From contig NZ_CP009533.1 in NCBI RefSeq assembly GCF_000761155.1, positions 1,736,001 to 1,800,000 on the forward strand: a stretch of DNA of 64,000 bases. Reading direction: 5' to 3'. Position numbers and translations under genes: made by a program. The notes under the pieces are model-generated. The model did no database searches. It had not been told where the DNA came from and was given only the letters and a program-made list of their open reading frames with translations. Every line of letters begins with the position of its first letter. Position 1 is the first letter of the stretch. The DNA is from Pseudomonas rhizosphaerae. Its GTDB lineage: Bacteria > Pseudomonadota > Gammaproteobacteria > Pseudomonadales > Pseudomonadaceae. Below, piece after piece: positions 53,563-61,896 of this stretch.

Positions 53563-54264
53563 ATGCGCATACTGGTCATCGAAGATCATGCTGACATCCT
53601 CGCCAACGTCTCGGAATACTTCGTGCTCAAAGGCTGCGAAGTAACCGGCGCGCTGGATGGCGTGACCGGGCTTCACCTGGCGATGACGGGTAGTTATGAC
53701 GCCATCATTCTCGATGTGATGCTTCCCGGCATGGACGGCAACCAGGTCTGTCACAAGCTGCGCTCGGTCTCCAGGCGGCACACGCCCATTCTGATGCTCA
53801 CTGCCCGCGACGAACTGGAAGACCGGTTGACCGGATTTCGCGTCGGCGCCGACGACTACATCATCAAGCCCTTCGCCTTGTCCGAGCTGTTTGCCCGTGT
53901 CGAGACGGTGAGTCGGCGATCGGCCGGGATGAGAAAAAACGTGCTCGAGGTCCATGACCTGAGCTTCGATCTGGATTCGCTGGAAGTGAGGCGGGCGGGC
54001 AGGTTACTCAAGCTCAACCCCACCACGCTGGTCTTGCTGGAGCTGCTGATGCGCAAGAGTCCCGCCATCGTGAAGCGCCGCGAGCTGGAACGGGCGCTGT
54101 GGGGCGAGGAAGCGCCCGATTCCGACAGCCTGCGAACCGGCATCTATATGCTGCGCCGAACGATCGACAAAGCCTTCGAGGTGCCCTTGCTGCACACCGT
54201 GCACAGCATGGGCTACAAACTCCAGGCGCCGAGCGACGTCCAGTTGGCGGTCGACCGCCACTGA
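53563..54264 (+). CDS. ColR-like OmpR-family response regulator, no kinase gene adjacent
   Basis: The 233-residue regulator has a receiver at residues 1-115 (acidic pocket in MRILVIEDHADI, phospho-acceptor Asp51 in ILDVMLPGMDG, Lys102 in DYIIKPFALSEL) and a winged helix at about 130-225 (LKLNPTTLVLLELLMRKSPAIVKRRELERALWGEEAPDSDSLRTGIYMLRRTIDK...LHTVHSMGYKL). It strongly resembles Pseudomonas ColR. A ColS-type kinase gene would normally follow but is absent. The 3' two-thirds of the gene is repeated at 60419-60877. With eptA upstream, it probably controls envelope modification. Confidence 0.9.
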   Translation: MRILVIEDHADILANVSEYFVLKGCEVTGALDGVTGLHLAMTGSYDAIILDVMLPGMDGNQVCHKLRSVSRRHTPILMLTARDELEDRLTGFRVGADDYIIKPFALSELFARVETVSRRSAGMRKNVLEVHDLSFDLDSLEVRRAGRLLKLNPTTLVLLELLMRKSPAIVKRRELERALWGEEAPDSDSLRTGIYMLRRTIDKAFEVPLLHTVHSMGYKLQAPSDVQLAVDRH

Positions 54265-54473
54265 CTTGGGCCCGCATTCGGTCTCATGCCAGCCGAAGCG
54301 TTTCCAGGATCTGCTCGACTTGCTCTCTGGCTTGCCTGTTGAGTCCCTTGAGGGGCAGCGGCAAGCAGTCCGCCGCAGTATGGCCCATGATCTGCGCTGC
54401 AGTAGCGACCACTCTCAGACTGCCGTATTGGCGGAACATCGCCCATAACGGCTCGAGCCGTGTTGACGCCTGG
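53806..54473. repeat. Left copy of a 668-bp direct repeat flanking the RTX cassette
   Basis: This segment matches 60419-61086 without gaps at a constant offset of 6613 bases. By eye I count about 11 mismatches (near 98 percent identity), nine of them in the last third. It starts exactly at codon 82 of the ColR-like gene, includes the rest of that gene and ends in the 3' part of a dapA-like gene. Confidence 0.9.
54284..54473 (-). pseudogene. 3' remnant of a dapA-like gene
   Basis: Only the last 60 or so codons remain, equal to the end of the intact gene at 60897-61787 with several substitutions. Upstream coding sequence is missing: at 54472-54473 the sequence switches to the middle of a lysE-like gene. 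Cannot make a working enzyme. Confidence 0.9.
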
Positions 54474-54823
54474 CGCTGACTTCCAACGAACGCTTTGCCG
54501 GTGCGCTGTCATCGGTGCCGAAGGTATCCGGGTGGAAGCTCTATCGGCGTGGCTTGTTGATGCACCTTACCAACCCGAAGGCGATCCTGAGCTGGATCGC
54601 GACGATGACCATGGGTCTGGGGCCAGGCGCTACCACCTCAACGGTCGCCATCATCCTGGCCGGTTGCGCCGTACTCAGCGTGACTATTTTCGGCGGCCAC
54701 GCGGTGGTGTTTTCCACGGTGTCGATGGTTCGCGCCTATCAACAACCCCGCTGCTGGATCGAGGGTACGCTGGCGGCGGTGTTTCCCGGCGCGGGCCTGA
54801 GGCTTCTGTTTGCCAGAGCATAA
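54472..54823 (+). pseudogene. 3' remnant of a lysE-like transporter gene
   Basis: The translated 3' half (SNERFAGALSSVPKVSGWKLYRRGLLMHLTNPKAILSW...) matches residues about 97-211 of the intact LysE protein at 61897-62532, with more differences (roughly 25 in 350 bases by eye) than the neighbouring repeat. Its start is lost, so it lacks the first helices. It may still be transcribed from the eptA operon but should not be functional. Confidence 0.9.
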
Positions 54824-55384
54824 GGTGGTGGTGGATGGGTTGTGGTACGCATCTATAGTCGCCTGCTAGCCCCACCTGACTGCACCTATCCAATACGACG
54901 CCACGACCAGTCACTTCACCATCGCTTAAATAGTTCGCGAGGTGATACGTACGCGGCTACTAATTCTCGGGATCTATGAGGCTGCGGATATCCAATCGAC
55001 TAGGTTCTATCTATGCAGTAGGTGGAGGGATCAGGCGAACGGATTGGTCAATAAGTATGAATTGGTTGCGTTGGCGTATAAGTGTGAGCTGTTTTTTTGG
55101 ATGTATAAATGATGGAGGGTATGGAAGATGACCGGGTTTGAAATTGGCGTAACTTCGTCATGTCACAGGCTTGCACTTTTCTTATTGCCGGATGGCGTTG
55201 CGCCTTCATGTTGGACATATCCCGATAATATTATCAGCGGCCGTTCAGGTGTTTGGCCCGCTATGCTTGTTATCGAACGGGCTAAAGGGCGTTGCTTGTA
55301 GAGCTTAAGATCCTGTTGCCTGCGTTAAATGGCGAAGGGGCTAGCGTTTGCAGAATTTTACGCTACAAGTGATCGGGGTGAGTC
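54824..55384. other. Non-coding left end of the foreign insert
   Basis: These 561 bases are AT-richer than the flanks and hold no frame I can support. The perfect palindrome GATAATATTATC lies at 55224-55235. The last part should contain the promoter of the following two-gene operon; GGGGTGAG precedes its first ATG. Confidence 0.55.
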
Positions 55385-56074
55385 ATGAAAACTCTCGTAT
55401 ACATATTTTTCGTTATGGCTGCTGTGCTAGGTGAGATAGATTCCGCAAGAGCTGCCGGTGTGTGGTGCGGGCTCTGGGGTAAAGACACTGTTGTAATCGA
55501 TATGAAATACACGTTTTTCCCACCCGAGCTGGAGGGGGATTCGTGGGTGCCTCGTCCCAAGCACGGCACAAAAGACTGTACGGGGTCCTTCAAGTCCATT
55601 GTGCTGGAAGTCTATTATCCGGGCATGGAAGCTGCTGGAAGACGCACTGTCTATAACGATCCGGATCGGCGCCATGTTTCGATACATATGGTGAGGTTGA
55701 ACCCCGCAACCAGCAGTTTAGACTTTACCGGAACACTACAACGATACATGCCACATCTTAGAACGGGTCAGGGCGAAGCATACGGTACGGAAGAGGCATT
55801 TGGCCTTCAGAAATACTCCGGCGTGGATCCGGTCTACAAAACAAGCCTAGCAGAAATCTACTGGTCTAACGCGGCTAATGAAGGTGATCCGTTATACATC
55901 ATCTGTAGGTTTCATTCGAGCAAGTTTCGAACAAGATGCTTACTTTGTGTCAAGTCGGTGGGCGACGCCACTGAAGTAAATGTTGAGTTTAGTTATCATT
56001 CGATTTCAAAATGGAAAGAGCTTCTGAATGAAGCCGAAACGTTAGTTGGTAGCATCAAAAACAGGGAGAGGTAA
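55385..56074 (+). CDS. Exported small protein encoded directly before the FrpC-like RTX gene
   Basis: The 229-residue product begins with a clear signal peptide (MKTLVYIFFVMAAVLGEIDSARA, cleavage near residue 23) and no lipobox, so it should be periplasmic or secreted. The mature part is mixed beta/alpha with seven Cys, including IICRFHSS and RTRCLLCVKS near the end. I do not recognise the family. Its stop is immediately followed by the start of the RTX gene (TAAATG), so the two are translationally coupled. By position it parallels Neisseria FrpD, the partner that binds FrpC, and an immunity or chaperone role is an alternative. Codon use is AT-richer than the surroundings. Confidence 0.8.
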   Translation: MKTLVYIFFVMAAVLGEIDSARAAGVWCGLWGKDTVVIDMKYTFFPPELEGDSWVPRPKHGTKDCTGSFKSIVLEVYYPGMEAAGRRTVYNDPDRRHVSIHMVRLNPATSSLDFTGTLQRYMPHLRTGQGEAYGTEEAFGLQKYSGVDPVYKTSLAEIYWSNAANEGDPLYIICRFHSSKFRTRCLLCVKSVGDATEVNVEFSYHSISKWKELLNEAETLVGSIKNRER

Positions 56075-59000
56075 ATGGTTCAGTCAGTCAAGCGAGCCGA
56101 GCTAGATGTCGCGAGTAAAATACTTGTGACCGAAGGAGTTAGTAAGATGTACGGCTACCTTGCCGATAAAGGCTTTAACTATGCGCGCTTAGCTAATGGG
56201 GTTGCGCTGGGGAATTCACTTTCCGGTGAGGCCGCAATATCGTATATGAAGTCTGTCGCTAAAAGCCATGGAAAAGTGCTAACCGAAGCAGATGTTGATA
56301 AAGTTCGTTGGGATATGGCTCACGGCTATCTAAATACTCTATCTTCATTAGCAGTGGGTGATGATGCCTCCGTCGGGCGCGATGTAACTGCTAAAGAGGC
56401 CTCTCGGTTTCATACAAATGTTTTCGAAGCTAACGGCCTGCCTATCCAAGCCTGGACGCTGGACAGTATCTTCAAAATAATCAACGACTCGTCAGAAATT
56501 GAAGCGTATTGGGAAAAAGTGTTGGAGTCTGCAGGGCATGCCGATAAAGAGCTGGAGCTTGCCTTTGAAACGATGGGCTTGATGTACCACAGCTATGACA
56601 CTGGTAGTAACGTGTTGGAATCCAGCACCTGGTTGGGCCACATGATCAGTTTTGACAGTGTGTGGAGTACGCTCACTCACGTGTTTGCTCCGCGCGAGTC
56701 CATAGACTTCGATGTCTATACTGATTTCATCAATGCGCGGCAGGTTATCGATCCTCTTGTCCTCGATCTTGACGGTGATGGAGTTGAAACAGTGTCTGCA
56801 GATGTCGGGATCATGTTTGACCATGACGGGGATGGCATAAGAACTGGATCAGGGTGGGTACTCAGCGACGACGGCCTTTTAGTCATTGATAAAAACCGGG
56901 ACGGTGTCATTAATAACGGCAGTGAGCTGTTTGGTGTCGACATGGTACTTTCGTCAGGACAGAAAGCCAGTAATGGTTTTGAAGCGCTCGCTGATTTCGA
57001 TACCAATGAGGATTTGGTTTTCGATGCCAGAGACGCTGATTTCGAATATGTTAAAATATGGCAGGATCTGAACCAAGACGGCCTGTCACAAAGCGCGGAG
57101 CTCAAAAGTCTGAGCGAGCACGCTATAACCTCGATCAGCCTGACTCATCAGGCTGTGAGTTATGTCGATAATGGTAATGTAATTTCGGATGTCGGTAGTT
57201 ATCAGTCGACGGTTGCTGGTGCGACCGTTGAAAGAAGCATTGAGGGTGTCAATTTCGTCAAGAATACGTTCTTTCAGGACCCTCAAAGTCCCATTGCACT
57301 CGATGCTGTTGCCGCAAGACTTCCTGATATGAATGGCTCCGGCTCGTTAAGAAGTTTGCGCGAATCCGCAATGCTAAGCGGTAAACTGAAAACAGCGCTC
57401 GCGGCTTATGCCAAGGCTCCTACGAGATTGGCTCAATTTGCACTGCTCGATGACCTGTTGATCTCCTGGAGTGAAACCAGCACTGGGAAGAACTTTAAGG
57501 AACGGATCGGCTCCTTGTCACGTGACCAGCACGCCGTGGAGTTCCAGTACTCTTGGCATGCAGGTTTGCGAGCGTCCGAATCGAATGTGGCTTCCATTTT
57601 GCCCTCCCCTGAGGACCTATCGAAAGCGGAGCTGTTACGAAAGATTGGAATACTCGAGGCTTTTACAGGTGTTGAACATTTCACGTTTGATCCTGAAAAT
57701 TTTGATCTGTTTTCATTGCATTCTATGACGGGCGGGGAGGTGGATAGTGAAACAGGACCCCATGTATCGTCCATCGACTCGGCCCCAGATAAAATATATG
57801 TTACGGAACGAGACCTCGACGTTCAACCACAGCAGATAACTCAGATAGAAAGAGCTTACACTGCACTCAGAGCATCGGTGCATAATGGTCTTAATTTGCA
57901 AACAAGACTTTCTGCTTATGCTGGCAAGAGAAGGTTCGTCATTGAAAATGGTGCTCCGGTCGAACGGTATGGAGAAATAACACACTCTCTTGAGGCACTG
58001 GTGCAAACAAATCCGCTGCAGGCCGTAGCTGATGCTATCGAACTCACTCGTGAACTGAAAACTGACGAGTGGGCAAGTATGATAATACCCACTGCCCGTG
58101 CCTTGTCGCCGCAACAACTTGCTCGGCTTACGGCTATGTACAGCCATGATCTGGATGGAGTGATTGGTCGCCACCAACTGGCAGGTTCACGCGATCGGTC
58201 TGACTTTATATTGGCGGGAAATGGAGCTGACCATGTGCACAGTGGCTTTGGAGACGACATCGTTGGTGGCGGGGATGGAAATGATAGAATTAAGGGTGGG
58301 GCAGGCAGAGATATCCTTTTTGGAGAAGAGGGTGATGATAATGTCGCCGGTGGTGTAGGCAACGATTTCCTGAATGGAGGCGCTGGGGACGATGAGCTCT
58401 CCGGGGAATTTGGCAATGACATACTTATTGGTGGAGATGGCGATGACCTCATCTTCGGTGGCCATGGCGATGACTTGTTAATAGGTGGATCGGGAAACGA
58501 TACGCTGTCGGGGGGACGAGGTATGGATACCTACTACTTTTCGCGCGGATGGGGGGGAGATATCATCAGGGAATCAACTGGCGCTATCAATGTGGTGAAA
58601 TTCGGGCCTGACATAGCGCCTTCAGATATCAATCTTTATCGATCCATGCACGACTTGGTGATTCAGCTCGCAAATGATTCCTCTCAATCCATACGTGTAG
58701 AATCTTATTTTATTGTTCATGATGGCTCGCCGGAATCGATCAGTAGCATTGAATTTTCTAATGGGTTGTCTTGGAATCGCGAAAACATCCATGCGGCGGT
58801 ATGGGCAGGGACTGAAATCGCTGATGACCTTCGTGGTGATCATAGGGATAACGTATTGGATGGAGAAGATGGAAATGATTTGATACTTGGAGGTGGAGGG
58901 AATGATGTTCTTCATGGTGGCTCGGGTGACGACGAGATTTATGGCGATGCCGGTGATGATCAGCTCTTCGGGGACGAAGGTAATGATCACCTTGCCGATA

Positions 59001-60211
59001 ACGGAGGTGATAATTTATTCGATGGTGGTAAAGGAAATGACACTATCGTTTTTGGCGAAGGGAATAATACCGTATTTTTCGGCCGCGGATCTGACCACGA
59101 TGTTCTGGAGTGCGGCGGTTTCAGCCAAGTAAACGTACAATTGCCCATTGGTGATTTTTCAAGCTACGCGCTTGAGCGTTCTGACGCAGACTTGGTATTG
59201 TACTTTGGTGACACCAGGCAAGACACGCTTACGTTTCGGTCGGTCTTCACGCAAGGTGATATACGGTACGCAATTACTCTAACCGATGGACACCAGGCTT
59301 TACACTATTCGCCCGATCATTTGCTATCAACCTTCCCTATATCCAACACGATTTCCGGAAGCGAGCAGTCAGATTGGCTTCATGGTCTTTCCAGTAATGA
59401 TCTGATCCTCGGGCTGGCCGGTGACGATGTCCTTCATGGCGCTGCGGGAGACGATATTCTCAACGGCGGAACAGGTGACGACTATCTATCGGGTGATCGT
59501 GGCGACGACACGTATATTTATGAGTCAGGTGGAGGTCATGACAAAATTGCCGCAGGCACTGGGGGCGCTGATAGATTGATCCTGGATAAACGTATCTTGC
59601 TCGACTCGATTTTATTTCAGCGCTCTTTTGAGGATCTTATTATACGAATAGGTGACGGTGTGGATCAGAGCGTTACGGTCCTTGGTTATTACTTCCAAGG
59701 CGGCTCTCTAGCTTCTATTACTATCGAAGGTGTTGAATATATGCCCGCACAGATCGAGTCAATGGTGGTGATGAATCCTCTTGATCACTGGACTGACGAA
59801 AGTCCAGGCAGCGACTTGATCCTGGGTGGGCCGATGGTTGCTTCGATAATGAGCGAGTCTGATGATGAGGTAAGGCTTGGTGGCCAGGGAATTGAGCCTC
59901 ACCATGATTCGGGGAAGCAACGCATTTGGATTGGCGACAGGCTCGAGACCTCGGAGGTCATGGGTATATCCGACCCTGTTGCTTTCGCAGGTTGGAATCA
60001 AAGTGTAGCCAGTCGAGCTCAGGAGATATCGGTAGGTGACTATCCAAGTGATACCTTACGAGTTGAAATTCTCGTCAATGCGATGGCGAGCTTCGGAGGC
60101 CCTCAAGGCGGGGATATTTCAAATCCGCTGTCCAGTTCGGGACCAACCGAGATGACGCCGATGCTTTTGAACCAGGGGATTGCTGCTCCTCTGACCTCGT
60201 TCGTAATCTAA
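56075..60211 (+). CDS. FrpC-like RTX protein with a self-processing module
   Basis: The 1378-residue product has a helical N-terminal domain (1-220). A calcium-dependent self-processing module follows at about 226-400, starting at DPLVLDLDGDGVETV with the scissile Asp226-Pro227 and continuing with FDHDGDGIRTGSGWVLSDDGLLVIDKNRDGVINNGSELFG and VKIWQDLNQDGLSQ. This matches the module of Neisseria FrpC, which cuts itself at Asp-Pro and links its new C-terminus to lysines of other proteins. A helical middle part lies at 400-710. RTX nonapeptide blocks (GGxGxDxLx type) sit at about 714-815, 919-1000 and 1094-1145, separated by hemolysin-associated beta domains. The end (LVNAMASF...) resembles Pseudomonas type I secretion signals. 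GGAGAG precedes the ATG. No type I secretion genes and no acyltransferase gene are near. Confidence 0.93.
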   Translation: MVQSVKRAELDVASKILVTEGVSKMYGYLADKGFNYARLANGVALGNSLSGEAAISYMKSVAKSHGKVLTEADVDKVRWDMAHGYLNTLSSLAVGDDASVGRDVTAKEASRFHTNVFEANGLPIQAWTLDSIFKIINDSSEIEAYWEKVLESAGHADKELELAFETMGLMYHSYDTGSNVLESSTWLGHMISFDSVWSTLTHVFAPRESIDFDVYTDFINARQVIDPLVLDLDGDGVETVSADVGIMFDHDGDGIRTGSGWVLSDDGLLVIDKNRDGVINNGSELFGVDMVLSSGQKASNGFEALADFDTNEDLVFDARDADFEYVKIWQDLNQDGLSQSAELKSLSEHAITSISLTHQAVSYVDNGNVISDVGSYQSTVAGATVERSIEGVNFVKNTFFQDPQSPIALDAVAARLPDMNGSGSLRSLRESAMLSGKLKTALAAYAKAPTRLAQFALLDDLLISWSETSTGKNFKERIGSLSRDQHAVEFQYSWHAGLRASESNVASILPSPEDLSKAELLRKIGILEAFTGVEHFTFDPENFDLFSLHSMTGGEVDSETGPHVSSIDSAPDKIYVTERDLDVQPQQITQIERAYTALRASVHNGLNLQTRLSAYAGKRRFVIENGAPVERYGEITHSLEALVQTNPLQAVADAIELTRELKTDEWASMIIPTARALSPQQLARLTAMYSHDLDGVIGRHQLAGSRDRSDFILAGNGADHVHSGFGDDIVGGGDGNDRIKGGAGRDILFGEEGDDNVAGGVGNDFLNGGAGDDELSGEFGNDILIGGDGDDLIFGGHGDDLLIGGSGNDTLSGGRGMDTYYFSRGWGGDIIRESTGAINVVKFGPDIAPSDINLYRSMHDLVIQLANDSSQSIRVESYFIVHDGSPESISSIEFSNGLSWNRENIHAAVWAGTEIADDLRGDHRDNVLDGEDGNDLILGGGGNDVLHGGSGDDEIYGDAGDDQLFGDEGNDHLADNGGDNLFDGGKGNDTIVFGEGNNTVFFGRGSDHDVLECGGFSQVNVQLPIGDFSSYALERSDADLVLYFGDTRQDTLTFRSVFTQGDIRYAITLTDGHQALHYSPDHLLSTFPISNTISGSEQSDWLHGLSSNDLILGLAGDDVLHGAAGDDILNGGTGDDYLSGDRGDDTYIYESGGGHDKIAAGTGGADRLILDKRILLDSILFQRSFEDLIIRIGDGVDQSVTVLGYYFQGGSLASITIEGVEYMPAQIESMVVMNPLDHWTDESPGSDLILGGPMVASIMSESDDEVRLGGQGIEPHHDSGKQRIWIGDRLETSEVMGISDPVAFAGWNQSVASRAQEISVGDYPSDTLRVEILVNAMASFGGPQGGDISNPLSSSGPTEMTPMLLNQGIAAPLTSFVI

Positions 60212-60347
60212 CCATCAGGCGCGCGTGCATTACCCTATCCCGTCGGCAAAGGTCGTCTTCGCATTCACCTCACACTCGCTGGCTCAAGTGTTAGTGCCGC
60301 ACGTCGATGACGGATGGCATCAACATCTGATCGCAATGGAATCCTGC
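60212..60347. other. Right end of the insert, no gene
   Basis: A stretch of 136 bases between the RTX stop and a chemoreceptor-like fragment. No frame, repeat or terminator with a clear stem and T-run is visible. Confidence 0.4.
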
Positions 60348-60418
60348 ATGATCATCAGACGCCTCAATCTCGCCCCTCGCGCTATCGCATTTTTCTCGGC
60401 CGTTGTTGTGGTCATAAT
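60348..60418 (+). pseudogene. Truncated start of a chemoreceptor gene
   Basis: From the ATG at 60348 the sequence reads MIIRRLNLAPRAIAFFSAVV.. and then a hydrophobic stretch. The R(K/R)LNLAPRA start followed by a membrane helix is typical of Pseudomonas methyl-accepting chemotaxis proteins. At 60419 it switches abruptly to the response-regulator copy, so only about 24 codons remain. Confidence 0.5.
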
Positions 60419-60877
60419 CGCGACGAACTGGAAGACCGGTTGACCGGATTTCGCGTCGGCGCCGACGACTACATCATCAAGCCGTTCGCCTTGTCCGAGC
60501 TGTTTGCCCGTGTCGAGACGGTGAGTCGGCGATCGGCCGGGATGAGAAAAAACGTGCTCGAGGTCCATGACCTGAGCTTCGATCTGGATTCGTTGGAAGT
60601 GAGGCGGGCGGGCAGGTTACTCAAGCTCAACCCCACCACGCTGGTCTTGCTGGAGCTGCTGATGCGCAAGAGTCCCGCCATCGTGAAGCGCCGCGAGCTG
60701 GAACGGGCGCTGTGGGGCGAGGAAGCGCCCGATTCCGACAGCCTGCGAACCGGCATCTATATGCTGCGCCGAACGATCGACAAAGCCTTCGAGGTGCCCT
60801 TGCTGCACACCGTGCACAGCATGGGCTACAAACTCCAGGCGCCGAGCGACGTCCAGTTGGCGGTCGACCGCCACTGA
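60419..60877 (+). pseudogene. 5'-truncated copy of the ColR-like regulator gene
   Basis: Equal to codons 82-233 of the intact gene, with only two base changes that I can see. The phospho-acceptor half of the receiver is missing, while the winged-helix DNA-binding domain is complete. An in-frame ATG at 60314 could give a 187-residue chimera, but its first 36 residues are not a natural protein start. Confidence 0.88.
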
Positions 60878-61086
60878 CTTGGGCCCGCAGTCGGTCTCAT
60901 GCCAGCCGAAGCGTTTCCAGTATCTGCTCGACTTGCTCTCTGGCTTGCCTGTCGAGTTTCTTGAGGGGCAGCGGCAAGCAGTCTGCCGCAGTGTGGCCCA
61001 TGATCTGCGCTGCGGTAGCGACAACTCTCAGACTGCCGTATTGGCGGAACATCGCCCATAACGGCTCGAGCCGTGTTGACGCCTGG
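60419..61086. repeat. Right copy of the 668-bp direct repeat
   Basis: Partner of 53806-54473. Beyond 61086 the right copy continues through the intact dapA-like and lysE-like genes, whereas the left copy jumps to the end of lysE. The base to the left of 60419 differs, which marks the junction with the insert. Confidence 0.9.
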
Positions 61087-61787
61087 ATGGCTTGATCAGG
61101 GTCTCCCAAGTGCGTTGCGCGGACAAGCGCCTGCGCGGTGTGCGGGAACAGCCCGCCGACCACGGAGTACCACACATCACATCCCGCATTGAGTCCGGTC
61201 ACCGCGCAGGCATCGCCACTGATGCCGATGCTGACGTGGTCGGGAATGATCGCCCTCAAGCCCGCTATCCGAGCCGATGCCTGCGCAGGGTCGATTACCA
61301 CGGCGGGGATTTTGATCGAAGCGATGTTGGGCAAAGCTGCAATGCGCCCGTGCAGCTCGTCGGTGAACTGGAAGTGCGTGGTGCCAGGGTTGTCGTACAC
61401 CACCAACGGCACCGACACTCGGTGTGCGACCGTTTCGTAGAGGTCGAATACTTCGTCCGCGCCCAGCGTCTGATAACTCACCGGCGGCAGCAACAGCGCC
61501 GAAGCACCTGCGGCCTGGGCGTCATCGGCCAGCAACAGCACGTCTCGGGTAGCGATCGAACCAATCCCGACGATGACCGGCACCGCCCCGGCCACTTGAA
61601 CGGCGAGCCGAGCCGCGAGGCGCCGCTCCTCCTGGTTCAGATACGCATAGCTGCCTGTCGATCCCAGGGCACCGATGGAGTCGACCTTGGCCGACTCCAG
61701 GTTCTCGACCAGACCCGCGAAGGCTTTCTCGTCCACCTTGCCGTCGCGCAGCGGAGTCAATGGAAACGCACTGAGACCTGTGAACAT
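60897..61787 (-). CDS. DapA/NanA-family aldolase (dihydrodipicolinate synthase-like)
   Basis: The 296-residue TIM-barrel protein belongs to the class I pyruvate-dependent aldolase family. The Thr pair is in ALGSTGSYAYL near 45, the catalytic Tyr in PLVVYDNPGTTHF near 133 and the Schiff-base Lys in IASIKIPAV near 160. The TTHF and IKIP forms differ from true DapA (usually KEATG), so it is more likely a catabolic or N-acetylneuraminate-lyase-like aldolase. GGGAG lies seven bases before the ATG. It is divergent from the lysE-like gene. A 3' remnant occurs at 54284-54473. Confidence 0.88.
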   Translation of the reverse strand: MFTGLSAFPLTPLRDGKVDEKAFAGLVENLESAKVDSIGALGSTGSYAYLNQEERRLAARLAVQVAGAVPVIVGIGSIATRDVLLLADDAQAAGASALLLPPVSYQTLGADEVFDLYETVAHRVSVPLVVYDNPGTTHFQFTDELHGRIAALPNIASIKIPAVVIDPAQASARIAGLRAIIPDHVSIGISGDACAVTGLNAGCDVWYSVVGGLFPHTAQALVRATHLGDPDQAIQASTRLEPLWAMFRQYGSLRVVATAAQIMGHTAADCLPLPLKKLDRQAREQVEQILETLRLA

Positions 61788-61896
61788 GCATGAACTCCCT
61801 GGTACTGAATGTTGCGACTGGGTTTACTTCCCAGACCGACGCTACTATAGGGTATCCAATCAGATAACCTGCACCCGCCTTTAGTGGAGTCCTTCA

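Noticed and set aside
58214..59509. Possible DNA tandem repeat array or CRISPR-like pattern.
   Set aside because: The periodicity comes from glycine/aspartate nonapeptides in the RTX protein; the DNA units are not identical and there are no spacers.
53806..61086. Composite transposon bounded by insertion sequences.
   Set aside because: The repeats are parts of ordinary genes (regulator and dapA-like), with no transposase, terminal inverted repeats or target duplication visible.
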